A stretch of 6,376 nucleotides of DNA from Bacilli bacterium (GTDB lineage Bacteria > Bacillota_I > Bacilli_A > RF39 > UBA660), in assembly GCA_900772435.1 (NCBI GenBank), contig CAAHEM010000056.1:1-6376 (forward strand), given 5' to 3'. This document shows positions 1 to 6,376 of the stretch, piece after piece. Below the pieces are notes generated by a model. It saw nothing but the letters and a program-made list of their open reading frames with translations. It ran no database searches and was not told the origin of the DNA. Position numbers and translations under genes: made by a program. Numbering within the stretch: position 1 is the first letter of the stretch; each line of letters begins with the position of its first letter.

Positions 1-75
1 CCATGTAGCTCAGTAGGATAGAGCAATCGCCTCCTAAGCGATAGGTCGTTGGTTCGATTCCAATCATGGACGCCA
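1..75 (+). tRNA. tRNA-Arg, anticodon CCU (5' end cut by 2 nt)
   Basis: The cloverleaf folds by eye. The D arm GCTC/GAGC is followed by an anticodon stem at 26-30 pairing with 38-42. The seven-base loop CTCCTAA at 31-37 places the anticodon CCT at 33-35, which reads the arginine codon AGG. The T arm is GTTGG (48-52), loop TTCGATT (53-59) and CCAAT (60-64). The 3' acceptor strand CATGGAC (65-71) pairs with CCATG at 1-5 and calls for two more 5' bases (GT) lying just outside the window. The discriminator is G72, and CCA is encoded at 73-75. All stems pair well, so this looks functional and not a remnant. AGG is rare in the neighbouring genes, which mostly use AGA, so this would be a minor isoacceptor. 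Confidence 0.96.
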
Positions 76-86
76 CTTCGTAAAAT

Positions 87-119
87 AAAATACTTAAGAT
101 TAAACTTAAGTATTTTTTT
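87..119. terminator. Bidirectional intrinsic terminator between tRNA-Arg and the lysozyme-like gene
   Basis: A perfect 12-bp inverted repeat, AAAATACTTAAG (87-98) and CTTAAGTATTTT (105-116), encloses the 6-base loop ATTAAA. On the plus strand it continues into a T-run ending at 119. On the minus strand the same stem runs into a T-rich TATTTTATTTTA tract. It therefore fits a terminator for the tRNA transcript from the left and for the minus-strand operon from the right. The minus-strand stop codon (TAA, 118-120) overlaps the plus-strand T-run, so the convergent units share almost no spacer. The stem has only two G-C pairs. Confidence 0.82.
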
Positions 120-1413
120 ATCTCTTCATATTATCATTAAATGTTTCATTTTCGAATGTCATTGTTATAGTTTCACCTGATGGTTTTTTGAATTCTATTT
201 GTGTATCGTTTGGAAGATATCTAAGAACATTCTCTAAATATCTATCATCACCGTTTTTAATTACACTTCTATAGTTTGTCCATATTAGATTAGTTGGGTC
301 ACTTATATCACTACGACTATAACCTTTGTCAGCACAACATGCATCTATTACAGTACTCATATATGAACTTCCATAGTTATAACATTGAATAGCTCTTGGT
401 ACATTATAATTTTGTTCTCTAAGAGCATTTTGAAATAACATGCATCCATATTTTATGTTGTATTCTAAAGTACTTGCTTTTTCTTTAGTTATTGTAACTG
501 TTTCTTCTTCATTAGTTTCAAAGTTGAATGCTGATATGTCTTCGTTATTCCAGTTCCAGCCACCTTCAATTTGTATTTGAAATAATCCAAGTCCTCCACC
601 TGCATCAACAGTTTCAGAGTGAGCACCTCTTTCTTGAGTAGCTAGAGCTAACATTACCATTGGATCAAGTCCATATTCAGTTGCATATTTTTCAATTAAA
701 TCAAAATATTTCTCTTTAGCATTTTGATATTTTTCGCTACCAGTTAAATCTTCTGTTTCTATAGTAAATGGATTTACTTTTTCTTCTTGTACTTCTTCTA
801 CAGGTGTAGGTGGGATTGTTTCTTTTACTTCTTCTTTAATATCCACTATTGGTGGGGTTGTTACTGTGAATTCTTTATTTATATCATCTTCGATTTCGAT
901 ATTTTGAGAATAACCTACTGAAGGGTTTATATCTACGTTAGTTGCAGCTTTTGTATCAGCTTTAGAAATAAAAGATAATAACATTATAGTTGATAGAGTA
1001 AGAGCTGTAACAGTTGCAGCTATAGTTTTTTTATTACTCTTTTTTCTTGTAACTGTTTTATTTTTACCTTTTATATATTCTCTATCACAAGTGTAATCGA
1101 TAGTTTCTGTTTGATATCTTCTTTCTTGATGAGCTTTAGCTCTTATTCTTTCTAACTTTTGCTTATACTCAGCTGATATTTTGGCAAGTTCTGTAAGAGC
1201 ATCATCATCAACATCATAGAAAGTTAAGATTATTGCATCTTTATTAATTTTTTCATCTATTTGTTTATATTCATCAGCAAATAATTTTAATAGTGAATTA
1301 AGTCTTCCAGGTTCCATTTCTATAGTACCAGTTTTATTACTATTAATATCGTGAGTATAAACACATTTTAATACATTATCATAATCATCTACTATAAATC
1401 TTATCGCATTCAT
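118..1413 (-). CDS. Single-pass membrane protein with extracellular lysozyme/lytic transglycosylase domain (CwlT/SLT-like)
   Basis: This 431-residue protein probably cuts peptidoglycan glycan strands outside the membrane. Residues 1-125 are a charged, apparently cytoplasmic region I do not recognise; 78-98 look helical and possibly coiled. A basic patch (RKKSNKK, 123-129) precedes one membrane span at about 130-150, which by the positive-inside rule puts the C-terminus outside. A Pro/Glu/Val/Thr-rich linker spans about 183-215. The catalytic domain (about 225-402) shows the lysozyme-like signatures: ATQERG with candidate catalytic E261, GLGLFQIQ (274-281), CYNYG (344-348) and GDDRYLENVLRYL near 388-400. 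The last motif resembles the end of the CwlT muramidase-type Lysozyme_like family. Unlike CwlT there is no NlpC/P60 domain. The start ATG has an AGGAG site 7 nt upstream and overlaps the DUF1292 stop codon (TAATG). Muramidase versus lytic transglycosylase chemistry cannot be settled from sequence. Confidence 0.88.
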   Translation of the reverse strand: MNAIRFIVDDYDNVLKCVYTHDINSNKTGTIEMEPGRLNSLLKLFADEYKQIDEKINKDAIILTFYDVDDDALTELAKISAEYKQKLERIRAKAHQERRYQTETIDYTCDREYIKGKNKTVTRKKSNKKTIAATVTALTLSTIMLLSFISKADTKAATNVDINPSVGYSQNIEIEDDINKEFTVTTPPIVDIKEEVKETIPPTPVEEVQEEKVNPFTIETEDLTGSEKYQNAKEKYFDLIEKYATEYGLDPMVMLALATQERGAHSETVDAGGGLGLFQIQIEGGWNWNNEDISAFNFETNEEETVTITKEKASTLEYNIKYGCMLFQNALREQNYNVPRAIQCYNYGSSYMSTVIDACCADKGYSRSDISDPTNLIWTNYRSVIKNGDDRYLENVLRYLPNDTQIEFKKPSGETITMTFENETFNDNMKR

Positions 1414-1658
1414 TATTCTTCTCCTATATTAGATAATATGCTATCTATATAATCCCATTCATCATCATTTTCAATTTCATGTAATTTTAATTCATTATCA
1501 TTTATTTCAAAAGTAGATGCATATACATCTTTATTATCATTATTTTCTGTATAGATTATATAATTCTTATTATTATCTTTATTAGTAATCATTTTGATAA
1601 TAAAATATTCTTTTGTAATACCATCTTCAGTTAATTTAAATGTTAGTTTATTTTTCAT
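1413..1658 (-). CDS. DUF1292 (YrzB-like) small acidic protein
   Basis: This small acidic protein of 81 residues has no known biochemical function. The pattern matches the DUF1292 family found across Firmicutes: a short N-terminal beta segment (KLTFKLTEDG), a core of alternating beta strands around NYIIYTEN, then VYASTFEIND, and an acidic tail with DDEWDYIDSIL ending in EE. The frame is open further upstream, with TTG at 1670 and GTG at 1667. I prefer the ATG at 1658 because GGTGA lies 5 nt before it and the upstream codons overlap that site. It is the first gene of a two-gene minus-strand operon and shares one base of its TAA stop with the ATG of the lysozyme-like gene. In Bacillus the family member yrzB lies next to ruvX and the lytic transglycosylase gene mltG (from general knowledge). 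Confidence 0.8.
   Translation of the reverse strand: MKNKLTFKLTEDGITKEYFIIKMITNKDNNKNYIIYTENNDNKDVYASTFEINDNELKLHEIENDDEWDYIDSILSNIGEE
1421..1425 (-). promoter_or_regulatory. Ribosome binding site of the lysozyme-like gene
   Basis: On the minus strand AGGAG lies 7 nt before the ATG whose first base is 1413. It sits inside the last codons of the DUF1292 gene, so translation of the two genes is probably coupled, with initiation helped by its own good Shine-Dalgarno site. Confidence 0.8.
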
Positions 1659-1663
1659 ATACT

Positions 1664-1668
1664 TCACC
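1664..1668 (-). promoter_or_regulatory. Ribosome binding site deciding the DUF1292 start
   Basis: GGTGA on the minus strand lies 5 nt before the ATG at 1658. It overlaps the possible upstream GTG (1667) and abuts the TTG (1670). Those codons are therefore better read as part of the leader than as starts. Confidence 0.65.
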
Positions 1669-1674
1669 AATACT

Positions 1675-1709
1675 ATTTTAACATAATGATTTTATTTTAT
1701 AAAGAACAA
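1675..1709 (-). promoter_or_regulatory. Probable promoter region of the DUF1292-lysozyme operon
   Basis: Two overlapping sigma-A-like candidates are visible on the minus strand. One is TTTATA (1703-1698), 17 nt, TAAAAT (1680-1675), which would give a very short leader that cuts into the ribosome site. The other is TTGTTC (1709-1704), 18 nt, TATGTT (1685-1680), which keeps the site intact. Neither is close to consensus and I cannot choose between them. The region lies back to back with the rightward promoter at 1723-1751. Confidence 0.4.
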
Positions 1710-1722
1710 TATGTTTGATTAA

Positions 1723-1751
1723 TTGACTTTTAAAGTGTATTTATGTAAAAT
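1723..1751 (+). promoter_or_regulatory. Sigma-A-type promoter of the YfhO-family gene
   Basis: TTGACT (1723-1728) and TAAAAT (1746-1751) are separated by exactly 17 nt, with five of six matches to consensus in each box. Transcription should begin near 1758, only about 10 nt before the ATG at 1768. The leader would be very short and lacks a clear Shine-Dalgarno sequence; GTGA at 1758-1761 is the only weak candidate. Confidence 0.7.
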
Positions 1752-1767
1752 GTTGTTGTGATTATTT

Positions 1768-4275
1768 ATGATTAAAATTAATAAAAAAGATAAGCTTAAT
1801 TTAATTATTATGACTGTTATATTTTGCTTGATTATAATATTTATATTAAGAAATGGTAATTTATATGGAAGTATTCTTGATTGGAATACTCAACATTCTG
1901 TTATTCCAGAATATTTTAGAAGTTTATTTTATAAAACTTTAAATATATTTCCCGATTTTGCTTTAAATTTAGGAAGTGGTCAAAATATATATAATTATAG
2001 TTATTATGGGCTTTTTAATCCTGTTATAATTATTTCATATTTTTTACCATTTATTAGTATGAAAAGTTATATTCAAATATCGAGTATATTACTTGTATAT
2101 TCTAGCGTTATATTATTTTATTCTTTTCTAAGAAGAAATAAAATTAATGAGAATGTTAGTTTATTATCTAGTATTGTATTTTTAACAGCTAGTCCATTAT
2201 TATTTCATTCTCATAGGCATATTATGTTTATGAATTATATGCCATTTTTAGTACTTGCATTAATTGGTGTAGATAAATATTTTGAAAAAGATAATAGTAA
2301 ATTACTGTGTATTTCAACAGTATTAATTATATTAATGAGTTATTACTATAGTATACCAGCTATTATATCAATAGTTATATATGGTGTTTATAAATATATT
2401 AAACTTAATAAAAAGATAACTGTTAAATCATTCTTTAAAGATGGGTTTAGATTTTTGATTCCTATAATGATTGCGATACTTATATCTTGTGTGTTATTAG
2501 TTCCAACATTTTATGCGATATTAACAGGAAGACTACCTAATGATATACATATTAGTTTAAGTGATTTATTAGTACCTAGAATTAATGTTAAATATTTGAT
2601 GTATAATGCTTATGGAATAGGTCTTACATCTATTTCATTACTTGCGTTAATTACATTTGCTTTTGATAAAAAACGTGAGAATAGATTTTTATTAATTTGT
2701 TTATCATTTCTTATTATTTTTCCAATTATTAATTATTTATTAAATGGAACCATGTATATAGATGCTAAAGTATTAATACCATTTTTACCTTTATATACTT
2801 TAGTAATATCTTATATGTTTGATAAAATAAGTACTAAAAAAATAGATTTAAGAAAGTTAATTATTGCGTCTTTAGCGGTTCTATTCTTAATATATGTGGG
2901 TAAAAGTAGTTATGGAAATTATTTCTATATTGATTTTATATTTAGTTTGATTTTAATAATTATTGCTACTAAAACAAATACTAAATATTTATTTAAAGTA
3001 TTAACTATAGTTTTGCTTGTTATATATTCTTGTGCTGGTAATAGTAAAGATACATTAGTATCAAGAAAAGATATAAATTCTAGTGAAAATGTTAATCAAG
3101 AAAAATTAATAAAAAAAATACCTAAAGGGTATGATCATACGACATTATATAATTTGAAATTAGAGAATGTTAATAATATATATGGTAATTTAAATATATA
3201 TACTGACTATTTATATTCATCTACTGGAAATTCTAATTATAACTTATTTATGTTTGATACATTTGAAGTACCTATGCAATCTAGAAATAGATTAATAATA
3301 AGTGCTAATAAAGATTTAATGTATTTGATGTTTTCAAACAATAGATATTTTATTGGAGATAATGTTGATATAACTGGTTATAAAGAAATAGACAAAATAG
3401 GGGATACAAAACTTTATGAAAATACTGATGTTCTTCCATTTATGTATGTAAGCTATAACTATTATAATAAAACTGATTTTAGTAAGAAGTCATTTCCATA
3501 TAACAATGAAATATTATTAAATAATGTAGTTGTTAATGAAAAAACTAATAATGAGTTTAAAACTAGTATTAAAGAAACATTTATTAGACAAAGTGATATT
3601 AAATATATGGATCCTAGTATTATAAATAATGGAGACAGAATAACTGTTAAAAAAGATGATAGTAGAATGTTAATAGATGTACCAAAAGTTGCTCGTAATA
3701 AAATATTGTTTGTAAGTTTTGAGTTAGAACCTCAATCTTGTAGAGTAGGAGACTTACTAGTAAATATAAATGGTAATACTAATAAACTTACATGTAGGGA
3801 GTGGAAATACTATAATGGAAATACTACATTTAACTATGTAATATCTGGAGATACTTCTAATAAAGTAGAAGTTACATTCTTAAAAGGAATATATAAAATA
3901 GATAATCTAAAAATATATTATATGGATTATAATGATATTAAAGATATAAATAAAAAAGTTACTAAAGTAGACATTGATTCTAAAACTAAAGGGGATAAAA
4001 TATATGCTTCAGTTGAAGCAGAAAAAGATGGTTACTTTGTAACAACACTACCGTATGATAAAGGATTTACTATTAAAGTTGATAATAAAAAGGTAGATTA
4101 TGAAAAAGTAAATACAGCTTATGTTGGATTTAAAATATCTAAAGGAAAACATAATATAGTTATTGAATACAAAGCTCCATTTAAAACAGTAGGTTTAATA
4201 ATGAGTTTTGCTGGTATTATTGTGTATATACTTTTCTATCATAAAAATCTAATTAAAAATATTAAGAAAAAATAG
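1768..4275 (+). CDS. YfhO-family polytopic membrane protein, probable GT-C glycosyltransferase
   Basis: This 835-residue protein matches the YfhO family. Family members are large GT-C-fold membrane enzymes; characterised ones in Bacillus and Staphylococcus are reported to add sugars to lipoteichoic acid from a lipid-linked donor. It opens with a span at about 11-27, then an outside loop with DWNTQH (D38 is a candidate GT-C catalytic Asp) and a GSGQNIYNYSYYGLFNP segment typical of the family start. About a dozen further hydrophobic segments follow to about 422. An extracellular, beta-rich domain covers about 423-804, ending in the family's YFVTTLPYDKGFTIKVDNKK region. A last span lies at about 806-824, before a lysine-rich tail. 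Length fits the family. The ATG at 1768 is the first start after an in-frame TGA at 1759. Composition is visibly more AT-rich than the lysozyme gene. No CsbB-like or GtcA-like partner lies beside it. The polymer and sugar are unknown. Confidence 0.86.
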   Translation: MIKINKKDKLNLIIMTVIFCLIIIFILRNGNLYGSILDWNTQHSVIPEYFRSLFYKTLNIFPDFALNLGSGQNIYNYSYYGLFNPVIIISYFLPFISMKSYIQISSILLVYSSVILFYSFLRRNKINENVSLLSSIVFLTASPLLFHSHRHIMFMNYMPFLVLALIGVDKYFEKDNSKLLCISTVLIILMSYYYSIPAIISIVIYGVYKYIKLNKKITVKSFFKDGFRFLIPIMIAILISCVLLVPTFYAILTGRLPNDIHISLSDLLVPRINVKYLMYNAYGIGLTSISLLALITFAFDKKRENRFLLICLSFLIIFPIINYLLNGTMYIDAKVLIPFLPLYTLVISYMFDKISTKKIDLRKLIIASLAVLFLIYVGKSSYGNYFYIDFIFSLILIIIATKTNTKYLFKVLTIVLLVIYSCAGNSKDTLVSRKDINSSENVNQEKLIKKIPKGYDHTTLYNLKLENVNNIYGNLNIYTDYLYSSTGNSNYNLFMFDTFEVPMQSRNRLIISANKDLMYLMFSNNRYFIGDNVDITGYKEIDKIGDTKLYENTDVLPFMYVSYNYYNKTDFSKKSFPYNNEILLNNVVVNEKTNNEFKTSIKETFIRQSDIKYMDPSIINNGDRITVKKDDSRMLIDVPKVARNKILFVSFELEPQSCRVGDLLVNINGNTNKLTCREWKYYNGNTTFNYVISGDTSNKVEVTFLKGIYKIDNLKIYYMDYNDIKDINKKVTKVDIDSKTKGDKIYASVEAEKDGYFVTTLPYDKGFTIKVDNKKVDYEKVNTAYVGFKISKGKHNIVIEYKAPFKTVGLIMSFAGIIVYILFYHKNLIKNIKKK

Positions 4276-4293
4276 AAATATTTTTTCTTTTAT
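4264..4293 (+). terminator. AT-rich hairpin terminator overlapping the YfhO stop codon
   Basis: A perfect 11-bp inverted repeat, AAGAAAAAATA (4264-4274) and TATTTTTTCTT (4279-4289), is capped by the tetraloop GAAA (4275-4278) and followed by TTTATT. The stem has a single G-C pair, but it has the A-tract/U-tract shape of an intrinsic terminator. The gene's TAG stop (4273-4275) lies at the top of the 5' arm, so a translating ribosome would cover the stem. Termination strength is uncertain. Confidence 0.55.
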
Positions 4294-4321
4294 TATGTCT
4301 ATTTTTTTATAAATGTGTTAA

Positions 4322-4327
4322 TATAAT
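4322..4327 (+). promoter_or_regulatory. Candidate -10 box (TATAAT) of the recD2 gene
   Basis: A perfect TATAAT lies only 4 nt before the recD2 ATG, with no recognisable -35 box 16-18 nt upstream (the sequence there is T-rich). If used, transcription would start at or within a few bases of the start codon, giving a leaderless or nearly leaderless message. TATAAA at 4308-4313 is an alternative -10 that would give a leader of about 12 nt. Both are uncertain in DNA this AT-rich. Confidence 0.4.
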
Positions 4328-4331
4328 TTGT

Positions 4332-6376
4332 ATGAAGAAATACATATTAGGAAATATTAGAAAAATTATTTATGAGAGTAATAATGGGCCATATAAAGTT
4401 GGTATTTTTAAAGTACGTGAAACTAATGATGATGAGATGAATGAGTATGTTAATAAAGTTATTGGTTTTACTGGTAATTTTGCTGAAGTTAATCCTGATG
4501 TTGATTATATATTATATGGTAGACTTGTAGATCATCCTAAATATGGAACTCAATTTGATGTTTTAAATTATGAAATAAAAGCACCAAGTGATTTGGATAG
4601 TTTGGTATTATATTTAAGTAGTGGAATGTTTAAAGGAATTGGTCTTAAAACAGCTAAACGCATTGTTGAGAGATTTGGAACAGATACAATTATAACAATT
4701 AAAGAAGCTCCTGAAGAAATCGCTACAGTTAGTGGAATGACTATAACTAAAGCAAGACGTATGCATGATAAAATATTAGAAAATGAATATAATCAAGATT
4801 TAATACTTAAATTAAATGGTTATGGATTTAGTGTACGTGAAGCTATAGATTTAATAACAATATATGGAAGTAATCTTCAAAATAAAATAGAAGAAAATAT
4901 ATATGATTTAGTAGAACATATTACTTTTGATAAACTAGATATTATGTTTTTAAAAGATAATGATGAAATGGATAAAAGAAGAATAGAAGCACTAATTCTT
5001 CATAATATATATACTACTTGTTATGAAACAGGAGATACGTTAGTACTTAAAGATGAGCTATTTATTAAAATGAAAAGATGCTTTAAAGGTGTATTTGCAG
5101 CAGAAGAATATCTTAAATATATAGATACCTTAGCATTAAAAGCAAAGATAGTTTTATTTAATGAGTATGTTACGTTAAGTGACTTTTATAATACTGAAAA
5201 ATCTATTCTTATGGATATAAATAGAATTAATGATATTAAAAATACTATTAAGCCAGATAAAATTGATACATATATAAGTGAATATGAAAAGATAAATTCT
5301 ATTACATTTAATAATGATCAAAAAGAAGCAATAAAGGGAGCAATATTAAATAATTTCTTTATAATAACTGGTGGCCCTGGTACTGGAAAGACAACTATTA
5401 TTAAAGCTATTGTTATGATTTTAAAAGATATACTTGATTTGAATCATGAAGATATAGCTTTACTTGCACCAACTGGTAGAGCTAGTAAAAGAATGGCTGA
5501 GAGTGTAGGAGCACCTGCTTATACAATACATAAATTTTTAAAATGGAATAAAGAAACAGAATCTTTTTTAATAGATGAATATAATAAATATCAAGAAAAA
5601 GTAGTAATAGTAGATGAGAGTTCTATGATAGATATATTCTTATTTTCATCATTACTTAAAGGACTTAAATTAAATGTTAAATTAATATTAGTAGGGGATG
5701 CTAATCAACTTCCTTCTATAGGTCCTGGGGATTTACTTAATGATTTATTACATATTAGTACTATTAAAAATAAATATTTAAATACTATTTATAGAGTCAA
5801 AGAAGGAAGCTATATAACATACTTAGCAAATGATATTAAGAATAGAAAACATTTTGATAAGTTTCCAACTAACTATAGTGATTTTAAATTCATTGAAAGT
5901 AATGATGATGATATTAAGAAATATCTTAGTGAGATAGTTAATAAAGCAGTAGAAAGGGGTATTCATAGTGAAAACTTTCAAGTGCTTGCGCCTATGTATA
6001 AAGGACTTAATGGAATAGATAGTTTAAATAGTATGATGGCTGATATATTTAATCCTAACGCTGAAAAGTTTGTTATTGGTGATAAATACTATAGAATTAA
6101 TGATAAAGTTATACAACTAGTAAATGATGTAGACAATAATGTCTATAATGGTGATATTGGATATATAAGAGATATATATTATCTTGATAAAAAGATGGTT
6201 GTCGAGATAGATTATTCTGGTAATATAGTTGAATATAAGAGTGGAGAATTTGATAAGTTTAATCTTGCTTATGCAGTTAGTATTCATAAAAGTCAAGGAA
6301 GTGAATATGCTAATGTTGTAATAATACTTGCTCGTAGTTTTAATAGAATGTTTTATAATAAATTAATATATACAGC
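4332..6376 (+). CDS. recD2: RecD2-type SF1B DNA helicase (3' end beyond window)
   Basis: This is an ATP-driven 5'-3' DNA helicase of the RecD-like family that works without RecBC, with roles in repair and replication-fork stability. My translation gives 681 complete codons. Residues 1-90 form the N-terminal OB-like region (KKYILGNIRKIIYE, then YGRLVDHPKYGTQFDV). Helix-hairpin-helix segments begin at GIGLKTAKRIVERFG (102 on) and continue to about 150. The helicase core has Q330 (Q-motif-like), Walker A GGPGTGKTT (347-355, K353), motif Ia APTGRAS (379 on), Walker B VDESSMID (D428, E429), motif III VGDANQLPSIGPG (D456, Q459), motif IV IYR (486-488), an SH3-like insert at about 585-640, and motif V HKSQGSEY (652 on). 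The window ends in IYTA, the start of motif VI (family form YTAxTRAK). The ATG at 4332 matches the family N-terminus, has no in-frame ATG upstream, and has no Shine-Dalgarno site. All motifs are intact. Confidence 0.95.
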   Translation, partial: MKKYILGNIRKIIYESNNGPYKVGIFKVRETNDDEMNEYVNKVIGFTGNFAEVNPDVDYILYGRLVDHPKYGTQFDVLNYEIKAPSDLDSLVLYLSSGMFKGIGLKTAKRIVERFGTDTIITIKEAPEEIATVSGMTITKARRMHDKILENEYNQDLILKLNGYGFSVREAIDLITIYGSNLQNKIEENIYDLVEHITFDKLDIMFLKDNDEMDKRRIEALILHNIYTTCYETGDTLVLKDELFIKMKRCFKGVFAAEEYLKYIDTLALKAKIVLFNEYVTLSDFYNTEKSILMDINRINDIKNTIKPDKIDTYISEYEKINSITFNNDQKEAIKGAILNNFFIITGGPGTGKTTIIKAIVMILKDILDLNHEDIALLAPTGRASKRMAESVGAPAYTIHKFLKWNKETESFLIDEYNKYQEKVVIVDESSMIDIFLFSSLLKGLKLNVKLILVGDANQLPSIGPGDLLNDLLHISTIKNKYLNTIYRVKEGSYITYLANDIKNRKHFDKFPTNYSDFKFIESNDDDIKKYLSEIVNKAVERGIHSENFQVLAPMYKGLNGIDSLNSMMADIFNPNAEKFVIGDKYYRINDKVIQLVNDVDNNVYNGDIGYIRDIYYLDKKMVVEIDYSGNIVEYKSGEFDKFNLAYAVSIHKSQGSEYANVVIILARSFNRMFYNKLIYT

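Noticed and set aside
1..75. tRNA-Arg as an attachment site for an integrated element
   Set aside because: There is no integrase and no second copy of the tRNA 3' end that I can see in the window, and the neighbouring genes look like ordinary chromosomal genes.
118..1413. Phage endolysin or conjugative-element CwlT
   Set aside because: The domain resembles the CwlT muramidase, but no holin, conjugation gene or NlpC/P60 domain is present, and the membrane anchor and partner gene suggest a housekeeping envelope role. A mobile origin is not excluded.
1659..1670. Longer DUF1292 start at TTG 1670 or GTG 1667
   Set aside because: The upstream codons overlap the GGTGA ribosome site that is well placed for the ATG at 1658, and the extra residues (MVKY) add nothing typical of the family.
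1671..1767. Operator-like repeat TTGATTAATTGA in the divergent promoter region
   Set aside because: The symmetry is imperfect and the two TTGA copies are expected by chance in such AT-rich DNA; one is simply the -35 box.
4332..6376. Truncated or broken RecD2 helicase
   Set aside because: The frame is open to the last base and every motif up to V is intact; it stops only because the window ends within motif VI.
118..6376. New multi-gene defence or mobile system
   Set aside because: The genes are an envelope pair, a glycosyltransferase and a housekeeping helicase on two strands with separate promoters and terminators. There are no repeats, nucleases, toxins or recombinases.

Overview
The window is AT-rich DNA with compact genes. 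It reads as the chromosome of a low-GC Firmicute, most likely an uncultured Bacilli or Mollicutes-related gut lineage. That placement is inferred from composition, the RecD2-type helicase, the DUF1292 protein and the YfhO-type membrane protein; nothing here fixes a genus. Every tryptophan codon I checked in the four proteins is TGG and no gene contains an in-frame TGA, so the standard bacterial code applies and not the Mycoplasma code.

Layout: (1) A plus-strand tRNA-Arg(CCU), missing only its first two bases at the left edge, ends in an AT-rich hairpin with T-runs on both sides. The hairpin can serve both the tRNA and the gene that meets it from the right. (2) A two-gene minus-strand operon follows. 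A small acidic DUF1292 (YrzB-like) protein comes first. Its stop codon overlaps by one base the start of a 431-residue single-pass membrane protein with an extracellular lysozyme or lytic transglycosylase domain. (3) A 109-base divergent intergenic region carries a good sigma-A-type promoter pointing right. (4) An 835-residue YfhO-family polytopic membrane protein, a probable GT-C glycosyltransferase acting on cell-surface polymer, ends in a hairpin that contains its own stop codon. (5) A RecD2-type SF1B DNA helicase starts 56 bases later and runs off the right edge just before motif VI.

Two genes concern the envelope: the lysozyme-like protein would cut peptidoglycan, and YfhO would decorate a surface polymer. 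RecD2 is a DNA repair enzyme with no evident functional link to them. I found no mobile element, CRISPR array, phage lysis cassette or defence system, and no convincing new multi-gene system. The most interesting points are the unrecognised cytoplasmic domain of about 125 residues on the lysozyme-like protein, its translational coupling to DUF1292, and the lack of Shine-Dalgarno sites on both plus-strand genes while both minus-strand genes have them.
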